Origin: a candidate division TA06 bacterium
GTDB taxonomy: Bacteria > Hydrothermota > DG-26 > E44-bin18
Length of the DNA: 64,000 nucleotides
Direction: 5' to 3'
NCBI GenBank assembly: GCA_004376575.1
Contig: SOJN01000080.1
Location: 1-64,000, forward strand
Under the pieces are notes generated by a model. That model ran no database searches, had not been told where the DNA came from, and saw only the letters and a program-made list of their open reading frames with translations. The position numbers were made by a program, and so were the translations under genes. This document shows, in pieces, positions 23,741 to 33,038 of the stretch (position 1 is the stretch's first letter; each line of letters begins with the position of its first letter).

Positions 23741-24415
23741 TCACCTTACGCCGAGTGTGATAATCTCTGGTTGCCCTACTCGTGCTTGGGTGAATCCCAG
23801 GTAGCCAGGAGGCGAGGAAAAGCCAAGTTCGTACTGCAAACTGTCCACACCCACAGAGGGGTAGGTCAAAACTGAGACGCCAGAGGAATCGGTGCTGGCT
23901 TCGAGAGTTGTATCAGCTGGTGGAAATAGGCGCACATAAAACTCAATACCTCCCACGGGGGCTGCTGTCTCAGGATCTACAGTGGTAACATTGAATCGGA
24001 ATAGACTGTCGGAAGCTGCAGTTGGAACTGTAAGTGAATCGCGATAGGACGTGGTATCTCCTACCACAATGACAGTGTAAGTTCCGGCAGCAAGAACTCC
24101 TAGGGAGACAGCGTCTATTCTTGTCCAAACGTCATCGGGGCACGCGCCGCCCGTAAGATATTTGCCAAAGGGAGTTATGATGATATGATGATCAGAACGG
24201 TTTACTTCCACATATGCTATGGATCGTAGACAGCCCCCGCCATGCCAGATGTATTTGACCACAGCGTTTTCCCCTGCATCGATTCTGCCGGGGATGATCA
24301 AACCACGCAGAGGTACTTTAACCAATATGTAATCGCTTCCCGTTGGACTATGACACGAGGTACAAGCACAAAGTACCAGCACTGCGAGTAATATAGGTCC
24401 AACAAGACTCTTCAT
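23741..24415 (-). CDS. predicted lipoprotein
   Basis: About 224 residues from the ATG at 24415. The N-terminus MKSLVGPILLAVLVLCACTSC is a lipoprotein signal with one or two possible lipoboxes (VLCAC, CTSC). The body has beta-rich segments and a later SGVSVLTYPSVGVDSLQYEL region reminiscent of immunoglobulin-like or carboxypeptidase-regulatory folds, but I do not recognise a family. The frame is open back to the module H hairpin ATG at 24598, which would add 61 residues and bury the signal; that part is probably a leader. Processing would use Lgt, encoded at 58,459. Confidence 0.75.
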   Translation of the reverse strand: MKSLVGPILLAVLVLCACTSCHSPTGSDYILVKVPLRGLIIPGRIDAGENAVVKYIWHGGGCLRSIAYVEVNRSDHHIIITPFGKYLTGGACPDDVWTRIDAVSLGVLAAGTYTVIVVGDTTSYRDSLTVPTAASDSLFRFNVTTVDPETAAPVGGIEFYVRLFPPADTTLEASTDSSGVSVLTYPSVGVDSLQYELGFSSPPGYLGFTQARVGQPEIITLGVR

Positions 24416-24595
24416 GATGGCCTCGGTCCTGCCACTCCTGTTGCCATTTGCCGTGGCAGGATTTGCAGTCAAGCCTTGAGAGTTGAGTATTGACAATCCT
24501 TCACCCGTCGCTCGTTTCCACAAAGAGGATGTTCTCGTCGCTTCCAAGATCAAACCCTGGAGCCCGTGTTTGACATTCTTCTTGTGGTTTGGGTG

Positions 24596-24662
24596 CATGG
24601 GCGCCTTCCAGTTTCTTTGCCAAAACTCAACTCAGTGTAGCAGGAAACCCTTCGCCCGTCAA
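24596..24662 (-). promoter_or_regulatory. expression module copy H
   Basis: -35 TTGACG at 24662-24657, 17-bp spacer, -10 TACACT at 24639-24634, hairpin (one base changed, GGCGCC core kept) and ATG at 24598. It drives the lipoprotein gene through a roughly 180-nt leader similar to that of module D. Confidence 0.75.
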
Positions 24663-25049
24663 CCCCCCACTGAGATTACGAAATTCCCGTCATCGTCTCC
24701 CTGCACCTGCGAAATTGCGAAATTGGAAGAGCTTGCCGGAGATTGCTTCGCCCGCCTTCGCTCTTCCCAGCTTCGTCGGGCTTCGCCGGTGCGAGTTCAA
24801 TCTGGCAAAGGTTAGCCACCACCTCCTACCCATCAGTAATCACCCCTCGCCCCTGGGGCGCGCCGCAAGCGGCGCTACTCCAGAAATACGAAAATAGAAC
24901 CGAAAAAGCGAAGGATTCGCTTGAACCAGATTGCTTCTTCGCCCTTGCGGGCTCATCGCAATGACATTTGTTTTCTTGCTTTGGGTGGGTTATGCGCTGG
25001 GAGATTTGTTTCGTGTAGGAAGCTGAGGGGGAGGACGATCAACAACTGA
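24663..25049. repeat. gene-free junction with dispersed repeats
   Basis: No gene. The sequence contains GCGAAATTGCGAAATT blocks and an AGATTGCTTC...CTCATCGCAATGAC block resembling one at 40,420-40,460. The stretch marks the border between the accessory array and the core genes that start with rpoD. Confidence 0.5.
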
Positions 25050-25075
25050 GGGCCGCTGGCGACAGCGGCCCTTTT
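25050..25075 (+). terminator. hairpin with T-tract near the rpoD end
   Basis: GGGCCGCTG, a 4-base loop, CAGCGGCCC, then TTTT on the plus strand. As an intrinsic terminator it would work best for plus-strand transcription, yet it lies just after the minus-strand rpoD stop; on that strand an A-run precedes and no U-tract follows the hairpin. It may work in both directions. Confidence 0.5.
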
Positions 25076-25088
25076 GTACTTTGTCTAT

Positions 25089-26804
25089 CTATTCCGGCAT
25101 TTTAAGAAAACCTTTCAGCTTTTTCGCTCGGGTGGGGTGCCTCAGCTTCCTCAGAGCCTTGGCTTCTATCTGCCTCACCCTTTCCCTGGTAACATTGAAG
25201 ATTAGCCCAACCTCTTCGAGGGTTCTCGGACATTCATTATCAAGACCGAATCTGAGTTGAAGGACTTTCTGTTCCCTTTTGGAGAGGCTTCCAATCACAT
25301 TTCTCAGCCTGTCCTGGAGCATCGCCAGTGCTGCTGAATGTGCGGGCGAGGTTTCCTTCACGTCCTCCAGAAAATCTCCAAGGTGCGTCTCTTCATCTTC
25401 GCCAATGGGTCGATCCAGGGAAATTGTCTCCTGGGCCACCTTGTATACTGATTTCACCTTTTCGGTGGGAAGCGAAAGCCTCTCCGCGATCTCTTCTGGT
25501 GAAGGCTCTCTTCCGTATTCCTGGACAAGGACCTTGGAAGCCCGGACAACCTTATGCATAACTTCAATCATGTGGACTGGAACCCTTATGGTTCTAGCCT
25601 GATCTGCTATGGCTCTCGTTATCGCTTGCCTGATCCACCAGGTCGCGTAGGTGCTGAACTTGTAGCCTTTTCTGTAATCAAACTTGTCCACAGCCTTCAT
25701 CAACCCACCGTTACCTTCCTGAATCAAGTCCATGAACTCCAGGCCCCTGTTCGTATATCGCTTCGCGATACTGATGACAAGTCTCACGTTGGCCTCTATC
25801 ATCTCCTGTTTCGCGCCTCCCACAACCCTTTCCCACCTTTCTATTTGACCAACCAGGGATTTCAACGAGGCACTGTCCATGCGAAACTCATGTTCATCCT
25901 TCTTGATTTCGGATTGATGGTCCAGTATCACCTTGGCCATTTCTTTCAGTTGGGCCTTCTTTAGTCCCAGCTTCCTGATCTGCCGGGCATTTGCCTTGCT
26001 TCTACTCCGACTTAGCCTTACAACCTCTTCAGGGGTAGCGGCCACTCTCCTTACTGTCCTTGAAATTTCGCGCTCCTCGCCCCTGATCCGCGCGCATGCA
26101 GCTTTCAGCTCCACCACGAACTTGTCCCGCTCTCTGTTTTGAACCTTGAGATTCATAACCCTGAAAAGAATCTTCTCCTGTTTCTTTTCTATTCGCGCCA
26201 GGCTTTCTTCCCGTTTTGACTCGGTCTTTAGCTTCTCAAGTCTGGTTCGGAGTTTTCTCACCTCACTCAAATCCCGGCCAACGGATTTTATAGTCCTTAG
26301 AACCTTCTGCTTCTCTCGCCAGCCGGTATATCTTGGAGACCAGTCACTAACATCAGCCTGAATCAACTCTTCGATATGGAGTTTTCCGTTCTTCAGCAGA
26401 TCCTCAAATTGGAGGAGTTTCTCAACACTCCACGCCGCTGAGAAAACGGTTTCAGTCACCTTTTGATGGCCCTCCTCTATTCTCTTTGCGATTTCTACCT
26501 CTTTCTTCCTGGTGAGAAGGGGCACCTTCCCCATCTCCCTGAGGTACATCCTAACAGGGTCATCAAACTTCATCTTTGGTCTGAACTTCCCCGGAAGTTG
26601 AGTTGCAATCGCGTTCGAGTCCACGACCACCAATCCCATCCCCTGGAGCTTGGAGATAATCTTATCAAGTTCCTCAGAAGTTACGACCTCACGAGGTATG
26701 TGCTCGTTTATGTCCTTGTACGTAATTGAACCTTTTGAGCTTGCAAGCTCAGCAAGAGCATTCAAGTAGGGTTCGCGCCGCATAAAGCGTTTCCTCCTTG
26801 CCAT
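25089..26804 (-). CDS. rpoD: RNA polymerase primary sigma factor RpoD (sigma-70)
   Basis: 571 residues with the full primary-sigma layout. Region 1.1 (residues 1-70, [21 protein letters not shown]) leads to region 1.2 ([18 protein letters not shown]). A long charged non-conserved region follows, then region 2 ([35 protein letters not shown]...[13 protein letters not shown]), region 3 ([16 protein letters not shown]) and region 4 ([14 protein letters not shown]...[28 protein letters not shown]). It directs transcription from housekeeping promoters, including the TTGACA/TATAAT-type sites found in this window. The ATG follows the dnaG stop without a gap, so the two are co-transcribed in the classical dnaG-rpoD order. 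Confidence 0.97.
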   Translation of the reverse strand: MARRKRFMRREPYLNALAELASSKGSITYKDINEHIPREVVTSEELDKIISKLQGMGLVVVDSNAIATQLPGKFRPKMKFDDPVRMYLREMGKVPLLTRKKEVEIAKRIEEGHQKVTETVFSAAWSVEKLLQFEDLLKNGKLHIEELIQADVSDWSPRYTGWREKQKVLRTIKSVGRDLSEVRKLRTRLEKLKTESKREESLARIEKKQEKILFRVMNLKVQNRERDKFVVELKAACARIRGEEREISRTVRRVAATPEEVVRLSRSRSKANARQIRKLGLKKAQLKEMAKVILDHQSEIKKDEHEFRMDSASLKSLVGQIERWERVVGGAKQEMIEANVRLVISIAKRYTNRGLEFMDLIQEGNGGLMKAVDKFDYRKGYKFSTYATWWIRQAITRAIADQARTIRVPVHMIEVMHKVVRASKVLVQEYGREPSPEEIAERLSLPTEKVKSVYKVAQETISLDRPIGEDEETHLGDFLEDVKETSPAHSAALAMLQDRLRNVIGSLSKREQKVLQLRFGLDNECPRTLEEVGLIFNVTRERVRQIEAKALRKLRHPTRAKKLKGFLKMPE

Positions 26805-28547
26805 CTATTTAACTACAGACTCCTTCCGCCTCAACTCAATAAGGCTCTGATATTCCTTTTGCAGGCGGCTTACGTCCTCTCCCCTGTCTTCCCTATCTCT
26901 CATCTCTTTCAGCTTATGTTTCATACTCCTTTCTATCCGGCTCTTTCTAATCTTTGAGATCAGACCTTCACATTCTTTGATCACATCAAACCCAGGCCCA
27001 GCGACCATCATCGAGCCTGAGATCGCTTTCAGCGCATCTCGGTCCGTTACCGGACTCAACAGGTCTGCGGCTTTCACCTCCCTCCCATCATCCTTCAACT
27101 CATAAATCTTACTGAAAACCTCTCTGGAAGCCGTTCCCAAAAAGTCATCAATGGTGAGCGACTCACTGGCCAGGCTCAGGGCTGCACTATCTGCAAGCAT
27201 GAGCCCCAGAAGACGCAGTTCCAGTTCTTGTGGCCCCGCCGGCAAGACTGACGCCTCTGGCAAATCTTCCTTAAATGATGATCCAGGCATTGACCGGATG
27301 AGTGCGTCTTCCGACACAGAGAGTCTTTCGGAGAGCTCCCTCACCCAGAGGTCCCTTTTCACGATGTCTGGTATCTTGACCAAGCTCGAGGCTATCTCCT
27401 TTATGGCGTCGGCTTTTGCTCTCACCTTTGACATATCATATTTCTTTTTCAGAAGGCCGAGTTTGAAGTCGAAAAAGGTCAAGGGCGATTTGATGAGATC
27501 TAGAAGCACCTCTCCACCTTTTTCGCGCGCGAAGGAATCCGGGTCATAACCTCCAGGCAGAGAAACGACAGAAACATCCAGCCCGTGCTCCAGGAGTATG
27601 TCAAGGCTTCTCACAGCAGCTTCATCTCCAGCAGTGTCTGCGTCAAAGAGAATGACAACAGCTTCTGTGTATCTTGCTAGAAGTTTCGCCTGTCCGTCTG
27701 TCAACGCGGTTCCGAGAGATGCGACGACCTCTTCAATTCCCACGGACCGCAGTGACAAGAGATCAGTGTAACCTTCAACCATGATGGCCCGGCCACTCTT
27801 TCTGATCTCCTGCTTGGCCTCCCAAAGTCCATAGAGGATGTTCCCCTTTCTGTAAACCGCCGTGTCAGGAGAGTTCATGTACTTGGGGGTTGAATCGCCG
27901 ACAGACCTACCTCCAAATCCCACAACCCTGCCTGAGAGGTTCCGAATAGGGAACATCAGCCTGTCCCTGAATCGATCGTAGGTTCTTCCACTTTCCGACT
28001 TAACAAGGAGCCCGGCTTTCACCAAAACATCTTCAGACTTGGACTTCGCAGCACTTTTGAGGCCATCCCAGGAAGATGGGGAGTAACCAAGGTGAAACTT
28101 TTCAATGAGCGTCTTACCAAACTGCCTCTTCTTTACATAGTCTCTACCCCTCTTCCCTGACTCCTTTCCCGCAAGAGTCTCAAAGAAGAAGTCATCAGCC
28201 CACTCGTTCGCTTTGTAAATGGCTTCCCTGGGCCCGCTAGTCTTGTCGGGTTCCTTGAGCCTTATCCCGGATTTCTTGGCCAGCAGTCTGACTGCTTCCG
28301 GAAAACTCAGTTTCTCCATCTCGATCAGGAAGGTGTATACATTGCCACCGGCCCCGCAGCCGAAACAGTGGTATACCTGTCTTTCAGGAGAAACATAAAA
28401 AGAAGGCTTCTTCTCCGAGTGAAAAGGGCAAAGAGCCGTATAGTTCTTGCCCGCCTTCTTGAGGGAAATATACTCGGACAGAAGCTCTACGATATCAGTT
28501 GCTTCTCTTGTTCCATCTATGTCTTCTTGGCTCAGCCGGGCCGCCAT
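26805..28547 (-). CDS. dnaG: DNA primase DnaG
   Basis: 580 residues. The N-terminal zinc-binding domain has CPFHSEKKPSF and CFGCGAGGNVYTFL (CHCC type, about residues 41-70). The catalytic core carries GRAIMVEGYTDLLSL and VVILFDADTAGDEAAVRSLD as TOPRIM motifs. The C-terminal part is a helicase-interacting domain. The enzyme makes RNA primers for replication at the fork. AAGGAG lies 14 bp before the ATG, slightly far. It heads the dnaG-rpoD pair and a promoter is visible upstream. Confidence 0.97.
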   Translation of the reverse strand: MAARLSQEDIDGTREATDIVELLSEYISLKKAGKNYTALCPFHSEKKPSFYVSPERQVYHCFGCGAGGNVYTFLIEMEKLSFPEAVRLLAKKSGIRLKEPDKTSGPREAIYKANEWADDFFFETLAGKESGKRGRDYVKKRQFGKTLIEKFHLGYSPSSWDGLKSAAKSKSEDVLVKAGLLVKSESGRTYDRFRDRLMFPIRNLSGRVVGFGGRSVGDSTPKYMNSPDTAVYRKGNILYGLWEAKQEIRKSGRAIMVEGYTDLLSLRSVGIEEVVASLGTALTDGQAKLLARYTEAVVILFDADTAGDEAAVRSLDILLEHGLDVSVVSLPGGYDPDSFAREKGGEVLLDLIKSPLTFFDFKLGLLKKKYDMSKVRAKADAIKEIASSLVKIPDIVKRDLWVRELSERLSVSEDALIRSMPGSSFKEDLPEASVLPAGPQELELRLLGLMLADSAALSLASESLTIDDFLGTASREVFSKIYELKDDGREVKAADLLSPVTDRDALKAISGSMMVAGPGFDVIKECEGLISKIRKSRIERSMKHKLKEMRDREDRGEDVSRLQKEYQSLIELRRKESVVK

Positions 28548-28580
28548 CGGAGCGATAATATCTCCTTAGAAATCATCTTA

Positions 28581-28608
28581 AATATAGCTAAAATGATGGA
28601 CTTCGCAA
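28581..28608 (-). promoter_or_regulatory. promoter of dnaG-rpoD
   Basis: On the minus strand -35 TTGCGA (28608-28603), 16-bp spacer and -10 TATATT (28586-28581), about 35 bp before the dnaG ATG. The adjoining 28,620-28,769 stretch holds two small hairpins (GAATTCG/CGAATTC and CACTCAG/CTGAGTG) after the mutS2 stop and nothing else. Confidence 0.55.
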
Positions 28609-28769
28609 GTCCACGGACGCATTTTTCTTCAAGAACTTAAGCTAGGCCTTCCTAAGTGCCTTGATTCGCAGGTACAGTGACGTTCCATTCAAGAGACACT
28701 GCCCCAGATTGCTCACTCAGCACTTGTCCTGAGTGAATGAATTCGTCATCGAATTCGTGAATTGAAGGA

Positions 28770-31091
28770 CTAAGTATTTAGTTTTACGATAGTTACACCC
28801 CATCCACCCTCTTCTGGTACGCCCTCCCTGAATGATTCAACCCTCGTATCGGCCCTCAGGGCCTCCTCAATTGCTCTCTTTAGAATCCCCTTCCCCTTCC
28901 CGTGGACGATGCTCACTCTTGTGAGCCCTGACATCACGGCTCTATCTATATGTCTATCAAGGGCTTCCAGTGCTTCCTCCTTGGTCATTCCCCTCAGGTT
29001 GAGCTCGAATTGTCCCGAGGGTTCGGGCAGTCTGGTCGTAGAAGCCAGGTCCTCGGCTGCAACCTCAAGCTTCCTCACAGACCAGATTGGGACTTCGCAC
29101 CTCACCTTGCCCACGTCAATCCGTGCTGAGTTCTTTGAAATAGAAACGACTCTGCCAGCGGTCTTAAAGGGCTCCACAAAGACGAGGTCTCCCGGCTCGG
29201 GTGGTTCTCCTCCCACCTTCTGACTCTGTTCAGATTCCTCGTACTTCCTGAGTTCGCTCTCCAGAAGCTTCTTTCCCTTCCTGACCACGTCGGAGCGGGC
29301 CTGGGATTCTTTTATTTCTCTGACCAGATTCTCAACCAGAGCTCTTGCATTCTCAAGCTCGCGTCTTGCCTGTTCTTTTCTCCTTTTCTTGGCGGTTTTC
29401 TCTTGCTTGCGAATGCTCTCAATCCTCTTGTCGAATTCAGAAATGAGTCCGTCGAGACGCTTGCTCTCCAGCATTGCTTCCTCAGCAAGTCTGTCCGATT
29501 CAGCAAGCGACTTTTCCAGGGAGGCAATAATGTCTTCTGCCCACGAACTCCCCTCAACAGCGTACCTCCTGGAGCTCTCCAGAAGCTTGGGATCCATGCC
29601 AAGTCTTTCGGCTATCTCAAAAGTGTTACTCGAGCCGGGAATCCCCATTCTCAATCTGTAGGTTGGCTGGAGTGTTTCTGGATTGAATTCAACACTGGCA
29701 TTGCTCATCCCTCCTGCTGCTTGTACAAAAATTTTGAGATCTCCATAGTGACTTGTGGCAATGGTTCGGACATCCCTTCTGGTAAGCTCTGAGAGGACTG
29801 CCATGCCAATACCTGTGCCTGAGCGTGGATCTGTGCCTACTCCAAGTTCATCAAGGAGGACCAGAGTTGTGGAATCCGCTTCCTCCATGACCTTGACAAT
29901 GTTCCTTACATGCGATGAAAATGTGGACAGGTCGCTTTCAATGGATTGTTCGTCTCCGATATCTGCAAATACCTTTCTGAATATGGGAAGATTGCTCCCT
30001 GGGCTGGCAGGAACATGCATTCCGCATTGACAGAGGAGGACAAGAACTCCCACTGTCTTCAGGGCAACCGTCTTTCCTCCCGAGTTTGGACCGGATATAA
30101 GAAGTGTCTTGTACTCAGGTCCAAGTCTCAAATCCAAAGGGACAACTCCCTCAAACCCCTTCTTCTCAACAAGAACAGGATGCATCCCTCCTCTCACATC
30201 TATCTTCCCGGAATCATTTATGTCTGGCCTTGTGCAGTGGAACTCTGAGGAAAACCTGACCTTTGCAAGCAAAAGGTCAAAATGCTTCAGGACATCAACG
30301 GATCTTCTTGCCTCTTCAAGCCTCTTTCTCAACATCGTACTGAGCCTGCCGAGGACTTTCTTTATCTCTTCCTCTTCTCTCCTCCTGCTGCTCTGTAGTT
30401 CGTTGTTCCGCTCAAGAACAGAAAGAGGCTCCACAAAAAGGGTCGCTCCGCTTGCAGATGTATCATGGACAACGCATTTCAGCCTTGCCTTCGCTTCACT
30501 CTTTATGGGAATCACATACCTTCCCTGCCTCATGGTCACCAGGCTTTCCTGGACAATATCCTGTTTTGACCGTATCAGGGAGTTCAGTTTCTCCCTTATG
30601 ACCTCCTTCGTTTCTTCTCTTCTCCTTCTGATCGAAGCAAGCTCTGGACTTGCCGAATCGAGGACCAGTCCCTCCTCGGATACGGATTTGAAAGCAGCAT
30701 CCTCAAACTCCTGGTAGGACAAAAAGTCGGAGGCCAAAGAGGAGAGAAGTGGATAGTCCTCCTTATTCTTTTCGAAGTAGACCTTTGCCGTTCTTCCAGC
30801 CTTCAGAGTCCCGGCCACACCGAAAATGTCATCAGGGGATAGAACTGCTCCCTCCAGAGAGCATCTCTTGAGAGCATCCCTTATGTCTCTTATGGTACCA
30901 AAAGAGAAACCACCCGAGTCCAGCGCCTCGCCAAGCTCAGTGACTCTATCCATTTCATCCTCAATCTCCTGGAGGTCAAATGAAGGAGCCAGTTCCTGTG
31001 CTGCAGTAGTCCCGAGGGGAGAGGTTGCCTTTGATGCAAGAATCGATCTTATCTTTTCGAACTCCAGCACCTGAAAAGTGTGGGTATCCAT
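28770..31091 (-). CDS. mutS2: MutS2-family DNA-binding ATPase/endonuclease
   Basis: 773 residues from the ATG at 31091, placed one base after the cvpA stop. The N-terminal helical core leads to the MutS-type ATPase with Walker A ISGPNSGGKTVALKTVG, Walker B TTLVLLDELGVGTDPRSG and ATSHYGDLK. A coiled-coil stretch follows (about residues 500-620). The C-terminal Smr nuclease domain shows LNLRGMTKEEALEALDRHID and VSIVHGKGKGILKRAI. MutS2 proteins act on recombination intermediates or rescue collided ribosomes. It is the last gene of the grpE-to-mutS2 cluster. Confidence 0.95.
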   Translation of the reverse strand: MDTHTFQVLEFEKIRSILASKATSPLGTTAAQELAPSFDLQEIEDEMDRVTELGEALDSGGFSFGTIRDIRDALKRCSLEGAVLSPDDIFGVAGTLKAGRTAKVYFEKNKEDYPLLSSLASDFLSYQEFEDAAFKSVSEEGLVLDSASPELASIRRRREETKEVIREKLNSLIRSKQDIVQESLVTMRQGRYVIPIKSEAKARLKCVVHDTSASGATLFVEPLSVLERNNELQSSRRREEEEIKKVLGRLSTMLRKRLEEARRSVDVLKHFDLLLAKVRFSSEFHCTRPDINDSGKIDVRGGMHPVLVEKKGFEGVVPLDLRLGPEYKTLLISGPNSGGKTVALKTVGVLVLLCQCGMHVPASPGSNLPIFRKVFADIGDEQSIESDLSTFSSHVRNIVKVMEEADSTTLVLLDELGVGTDPRSGTGIGMAVLSELTRRDVRTIATSHYGDLKIFVQAAGGMSNASVEFNPETLQPTYRLRMGIPGSSNTFEIAERLGMDPKLLESSRRYAVEGSSWAEDIIASLEKSLAESDRLAEEAMLESKRLDGLISEFDKRIESIRKQEKTAKKRRKEQARRELENARALVENLVREIKESQARSDVVRKGKKLLESELRKYEESEQSQKVGGEPPEPGDLVFVEPFKTAGRVVSISKNSARIDVGKVRCEVPIWSVRKLEVAAEDLASTTRLPEPSGQFELNLRGMTKEEALEALDRHIDRAVMSGLTRVSIVHGKGKGILKRAIEEALRADTRVESFREGVPEEGGWGVTIVKLNT

Positions 31092-31092
31092 C

Positions 31093-31719
31093 TTAGATTC
31101 GCCTGGTGGAGAAGATCCCTGATACAATCTCAGAAATAGCCAGGGCCGGATCAGCCTGTGTTGATTCGCCAACAGCGCGAAATTCGGGCAGCCCGGACCT
31201 GATTTTGCCTCTTGTACGGTCCAGGATCCTGAGCAGGGCAGGTGCAGCTGCCCGCAGATATTTCCTGAAAACTGGTGCTGTTTTCTCAACAGCCCCGTAC
31301 ATGAATGAACCCTTCATCTGGCTTGCCGCCCCACCTCGGAAAGGAACAACAGATAGGAGCAAGAGGATGACAAATATGATGAGACCGGCCTTTAGAAGGC
31401 CTAGCAGCCCGCCGCCCAGACGATCGAATATGGAAAGAGGAGACGCTCGAACAATCTTATGGAGAACGTACCCAACAATATGAAACACCACAACGAGTCC
31501 AAGAAAGACTGCGACGAACCCAATCAGAAGCGAAAGCGCCGCTGGTATGGCCACCCACTTCTCCACCCAGGACGCCGCAAATCCCATCAAATGGAGGGAA
31601 ATGAAGAAACTCACTACTATTCCGGCGAGGATCAGGACTTCTCGTATGAAACCCTTCACCAACCCCATAAGAAAGAAGATGGATAGAACCAAAAGACCCA
31701 GCAGGTCAATCCAGTTCAT
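31093..31719 (-). CDS. CvpA-family membrane protein
   Basis: 208 residues with four hydrophobic spans in the first 120 residues (DLLGLLVLSIFFLMGLVKGF, EVLILAGIVVSFFISL, ALSLLIGFVAVFLGLVVVFHIVG, GLLKAGLIIFVILLLLSVV) and a polar C-terminal tail. This is the CvpA (colicin V production) layout. Family members influence envelope stability. It lies between rpsU and mutS2, a common placement. Confidence 0.88.
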   Translation of the reverse strand: MNWIDLLGLLVLSIFFLMGLVKGFIREVLILAGIVVSFFISLHLMGFAASWVEKWVAIPAALSLLIGFVAVFLGLVVVFHIVGYVLHKIVRASPLSIFDRLGGGLLGLLKAGLIIFVILLLLSVVPFRGGAASQMKGSFMYGAVEKTAPVFRKYLRAAAPALLRILDRTRGKIRSGLPEFRAVGESTQADPALAISEIVSGIFSTRRI

Positions 31720-31751
31720 TCAGATTCCACCCCAGACCAGATAGCGCTAGA

Positions 31752-31928
31752 CTACCGCTTGCTCCTCCTTCTGGCAGCAAGCACCTTTTTCTTCTTCTTC
31801 TCACTCGGTTTCTCGAAATGCTGGTGCTTGCGTATCTCGCTGAGGATCCCGGCCTTTTCGCAGGCCCTCTTGAACCTCTTGAGAGCTGACTCAAAGGACT
31901 CGCTGTCCTTCACTCTAACTTCGGCCAT
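31752..31928 (-). CDS. rpsU: 30S ribosomal protein bS21
   Basis: A 58-residue basic protein ([19 protein letters not shown]...[18 protein letters not shown]..., ending RRRSKR), clearly the small-subunit protein S21. It helps mRNA start recognition. The position between the HIT gene and cvpA, close to dnaJ, rsmE, dnaG and rpoD, agrees with its usual surroundings. The ATG at 31928 gives the family length. Confidence 0.95.
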   Translation of the reverse strand: MAEVRVKDSESFESALKRFKRACEKAGILSEIRKHQHFEKPSEKKKKKVLAARRRSKR

Positions 31929-31964
31929 AACCTAGAATTCACCCCCCCATCCTTCAAGTATTGT

Positions 31965-32309
31965 TCATCCAGGCGGCCACTCCATCGGTCTTCCACCCAT
32001 CAAGTGAAGATGGATGTGTTGAACCAACTGGCCACCATCTTTTCCATAGTTCAGTACAAATCTGTAGCCTTTCGATTGAAGCCCTTTCTTCCTTGCAACG
32101 GATACTCCGGCCTGCACCATTTTTCCAAGAAGACCTATCTTCGATTCCGGGATGTCCACGACTGTGGCAATATGCTCCTTGGGTATTATCAAAATGTGAA
32201 CCGGTGCCTGCGGGTTTACGTCCTCGAAAACCAGTACATCCTCGTCTTCCTGTAGTATCTTTGATCGTATTTGTCCTGCTGCGATCTTACAGAAAATGCA
32301 TCCTTCCAT
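31965..32309 (-). CDS. hinT: HIT-family (HinT-like) nucleotide hydrolase
   Basis: 114 residues: the N-terminus CIFCKIAAGQI carries the CxxC of zinc-binding HinT types and the C-terminus VQHIHLHLMGG is the histidine triad, with the middle histidine expected to attack adenylated substrates. The ATG overlaps the rsmE stop (ATGA-type). Length and motifs match purine nucleoside phosphoramidases. Confidence 0.93.
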   Translation of the reverse strand: MEGCIFCKIAAGQIRSKILQEDEDVLVFEDVNPQAPVHILIIPKEHIATVVDIPESKIGLLGKMVQAGVSVARKKGLQSKGYRFVLNYGKDGGQLVQHIHLHLMGGRPMEWPPG

Positions 32310-33034
32310 CAGATGTCACCTAACCTTTGAAGAACAAGAGTGGTAAGCACGACGGAAGCAGTTTCTGATCGGAGTTTCCTTTCACCAAGAGTCAGAGTAA
32401 TTGCTCCGGCAGACCTTGCAGCCTCAACCTCACTCTCCTGCAAACCCCCCTCTGGGCCGACTCCAATCAGAACTGAGTTTGTTCTCTTAGTGTCAACATC
32501 GATCATCCTGTTCTTCTTCTCTTCTTCCCATCCTAGTACAAAAAGATCATACTCCTTAGACAGAGTGAGCAGGTCGTCAAAGCTGACGACCCCTGAAATC
32601 GCCGGGAGTATGGATCGCTCTGACTGTTTCATGGCAGCTACGGAGATTCGACGCCACCTCTTTACTTTCCCTCCCTCGTCGTCGGGTAGAACGGTCGACC
32701 TTGCTGAGACGAATGGGATGATCCTCTTCACCCCTAGTTCAGTCAGCTTTTCCACTGCGTAATCCATTCTCGAACCTTTCAGGACCCCCTGGGCAACCGC
32801 AATGGAAGAGATTGGTTCGTGTGGCCGCCTCCTCTTCTTCACAATTCTTGCTTCGACCAGCGAGTCGGAGATTCGACCGATTTTTGCCTCGTACACCATT
32901 CCTCTTCCATCCACGGCGACTATTCTGTCTCCTATCCTGTGCCTCAGAACATGCGCGGCGTGGTGAGCTTCATCGTCAATAAGAAGGAGCGTGCTCCTTT
33001 TCACGTTTTTTGGTTCGCAGTAGAAGTATGGCAC
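32309..33034 (-). CDS. rsmE: 16S rRNA m3U1498 methyltransferase RsmE
   Basis: 241 residues with the N-terminal PUA-like domain (HHAAHVLRHRIGDRIVAVDG) and the SPOUT knotted domain (LIGVGPEGGLQESEVEAARSAGAITLTLGERKLRSETA) that binds SAM. It methylates U1498 of 16S rRNA. It starts 5 bp after the dnaJ stop and overlaps hinT, so it belongs to the chaperone operon. Confidence 0.95.
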   Translation of the reverse strand: MPYFYCEPKNVKRSTLLLIDDEAHHAAHVLRHRIGDRIVAVDGRGMVYEAKIGRISDSLVEARIVKKRRRPHEPISSIAVAQGVLKGSRMDYAVEKLTELGVKRIIPFVSARSTVLPDDEGGKVKRWRRISVAAMKQSERSILPAISGVVSFDDLLTLSKEYDLFVLGWEEEKKNRMIDVDTKRTNSVLIGVGPEGGLQESEVEAARSAGAITLTLGERKLRSETASVVLTTLVLQRLGDI

Positions 33035-33038
33035 GACT

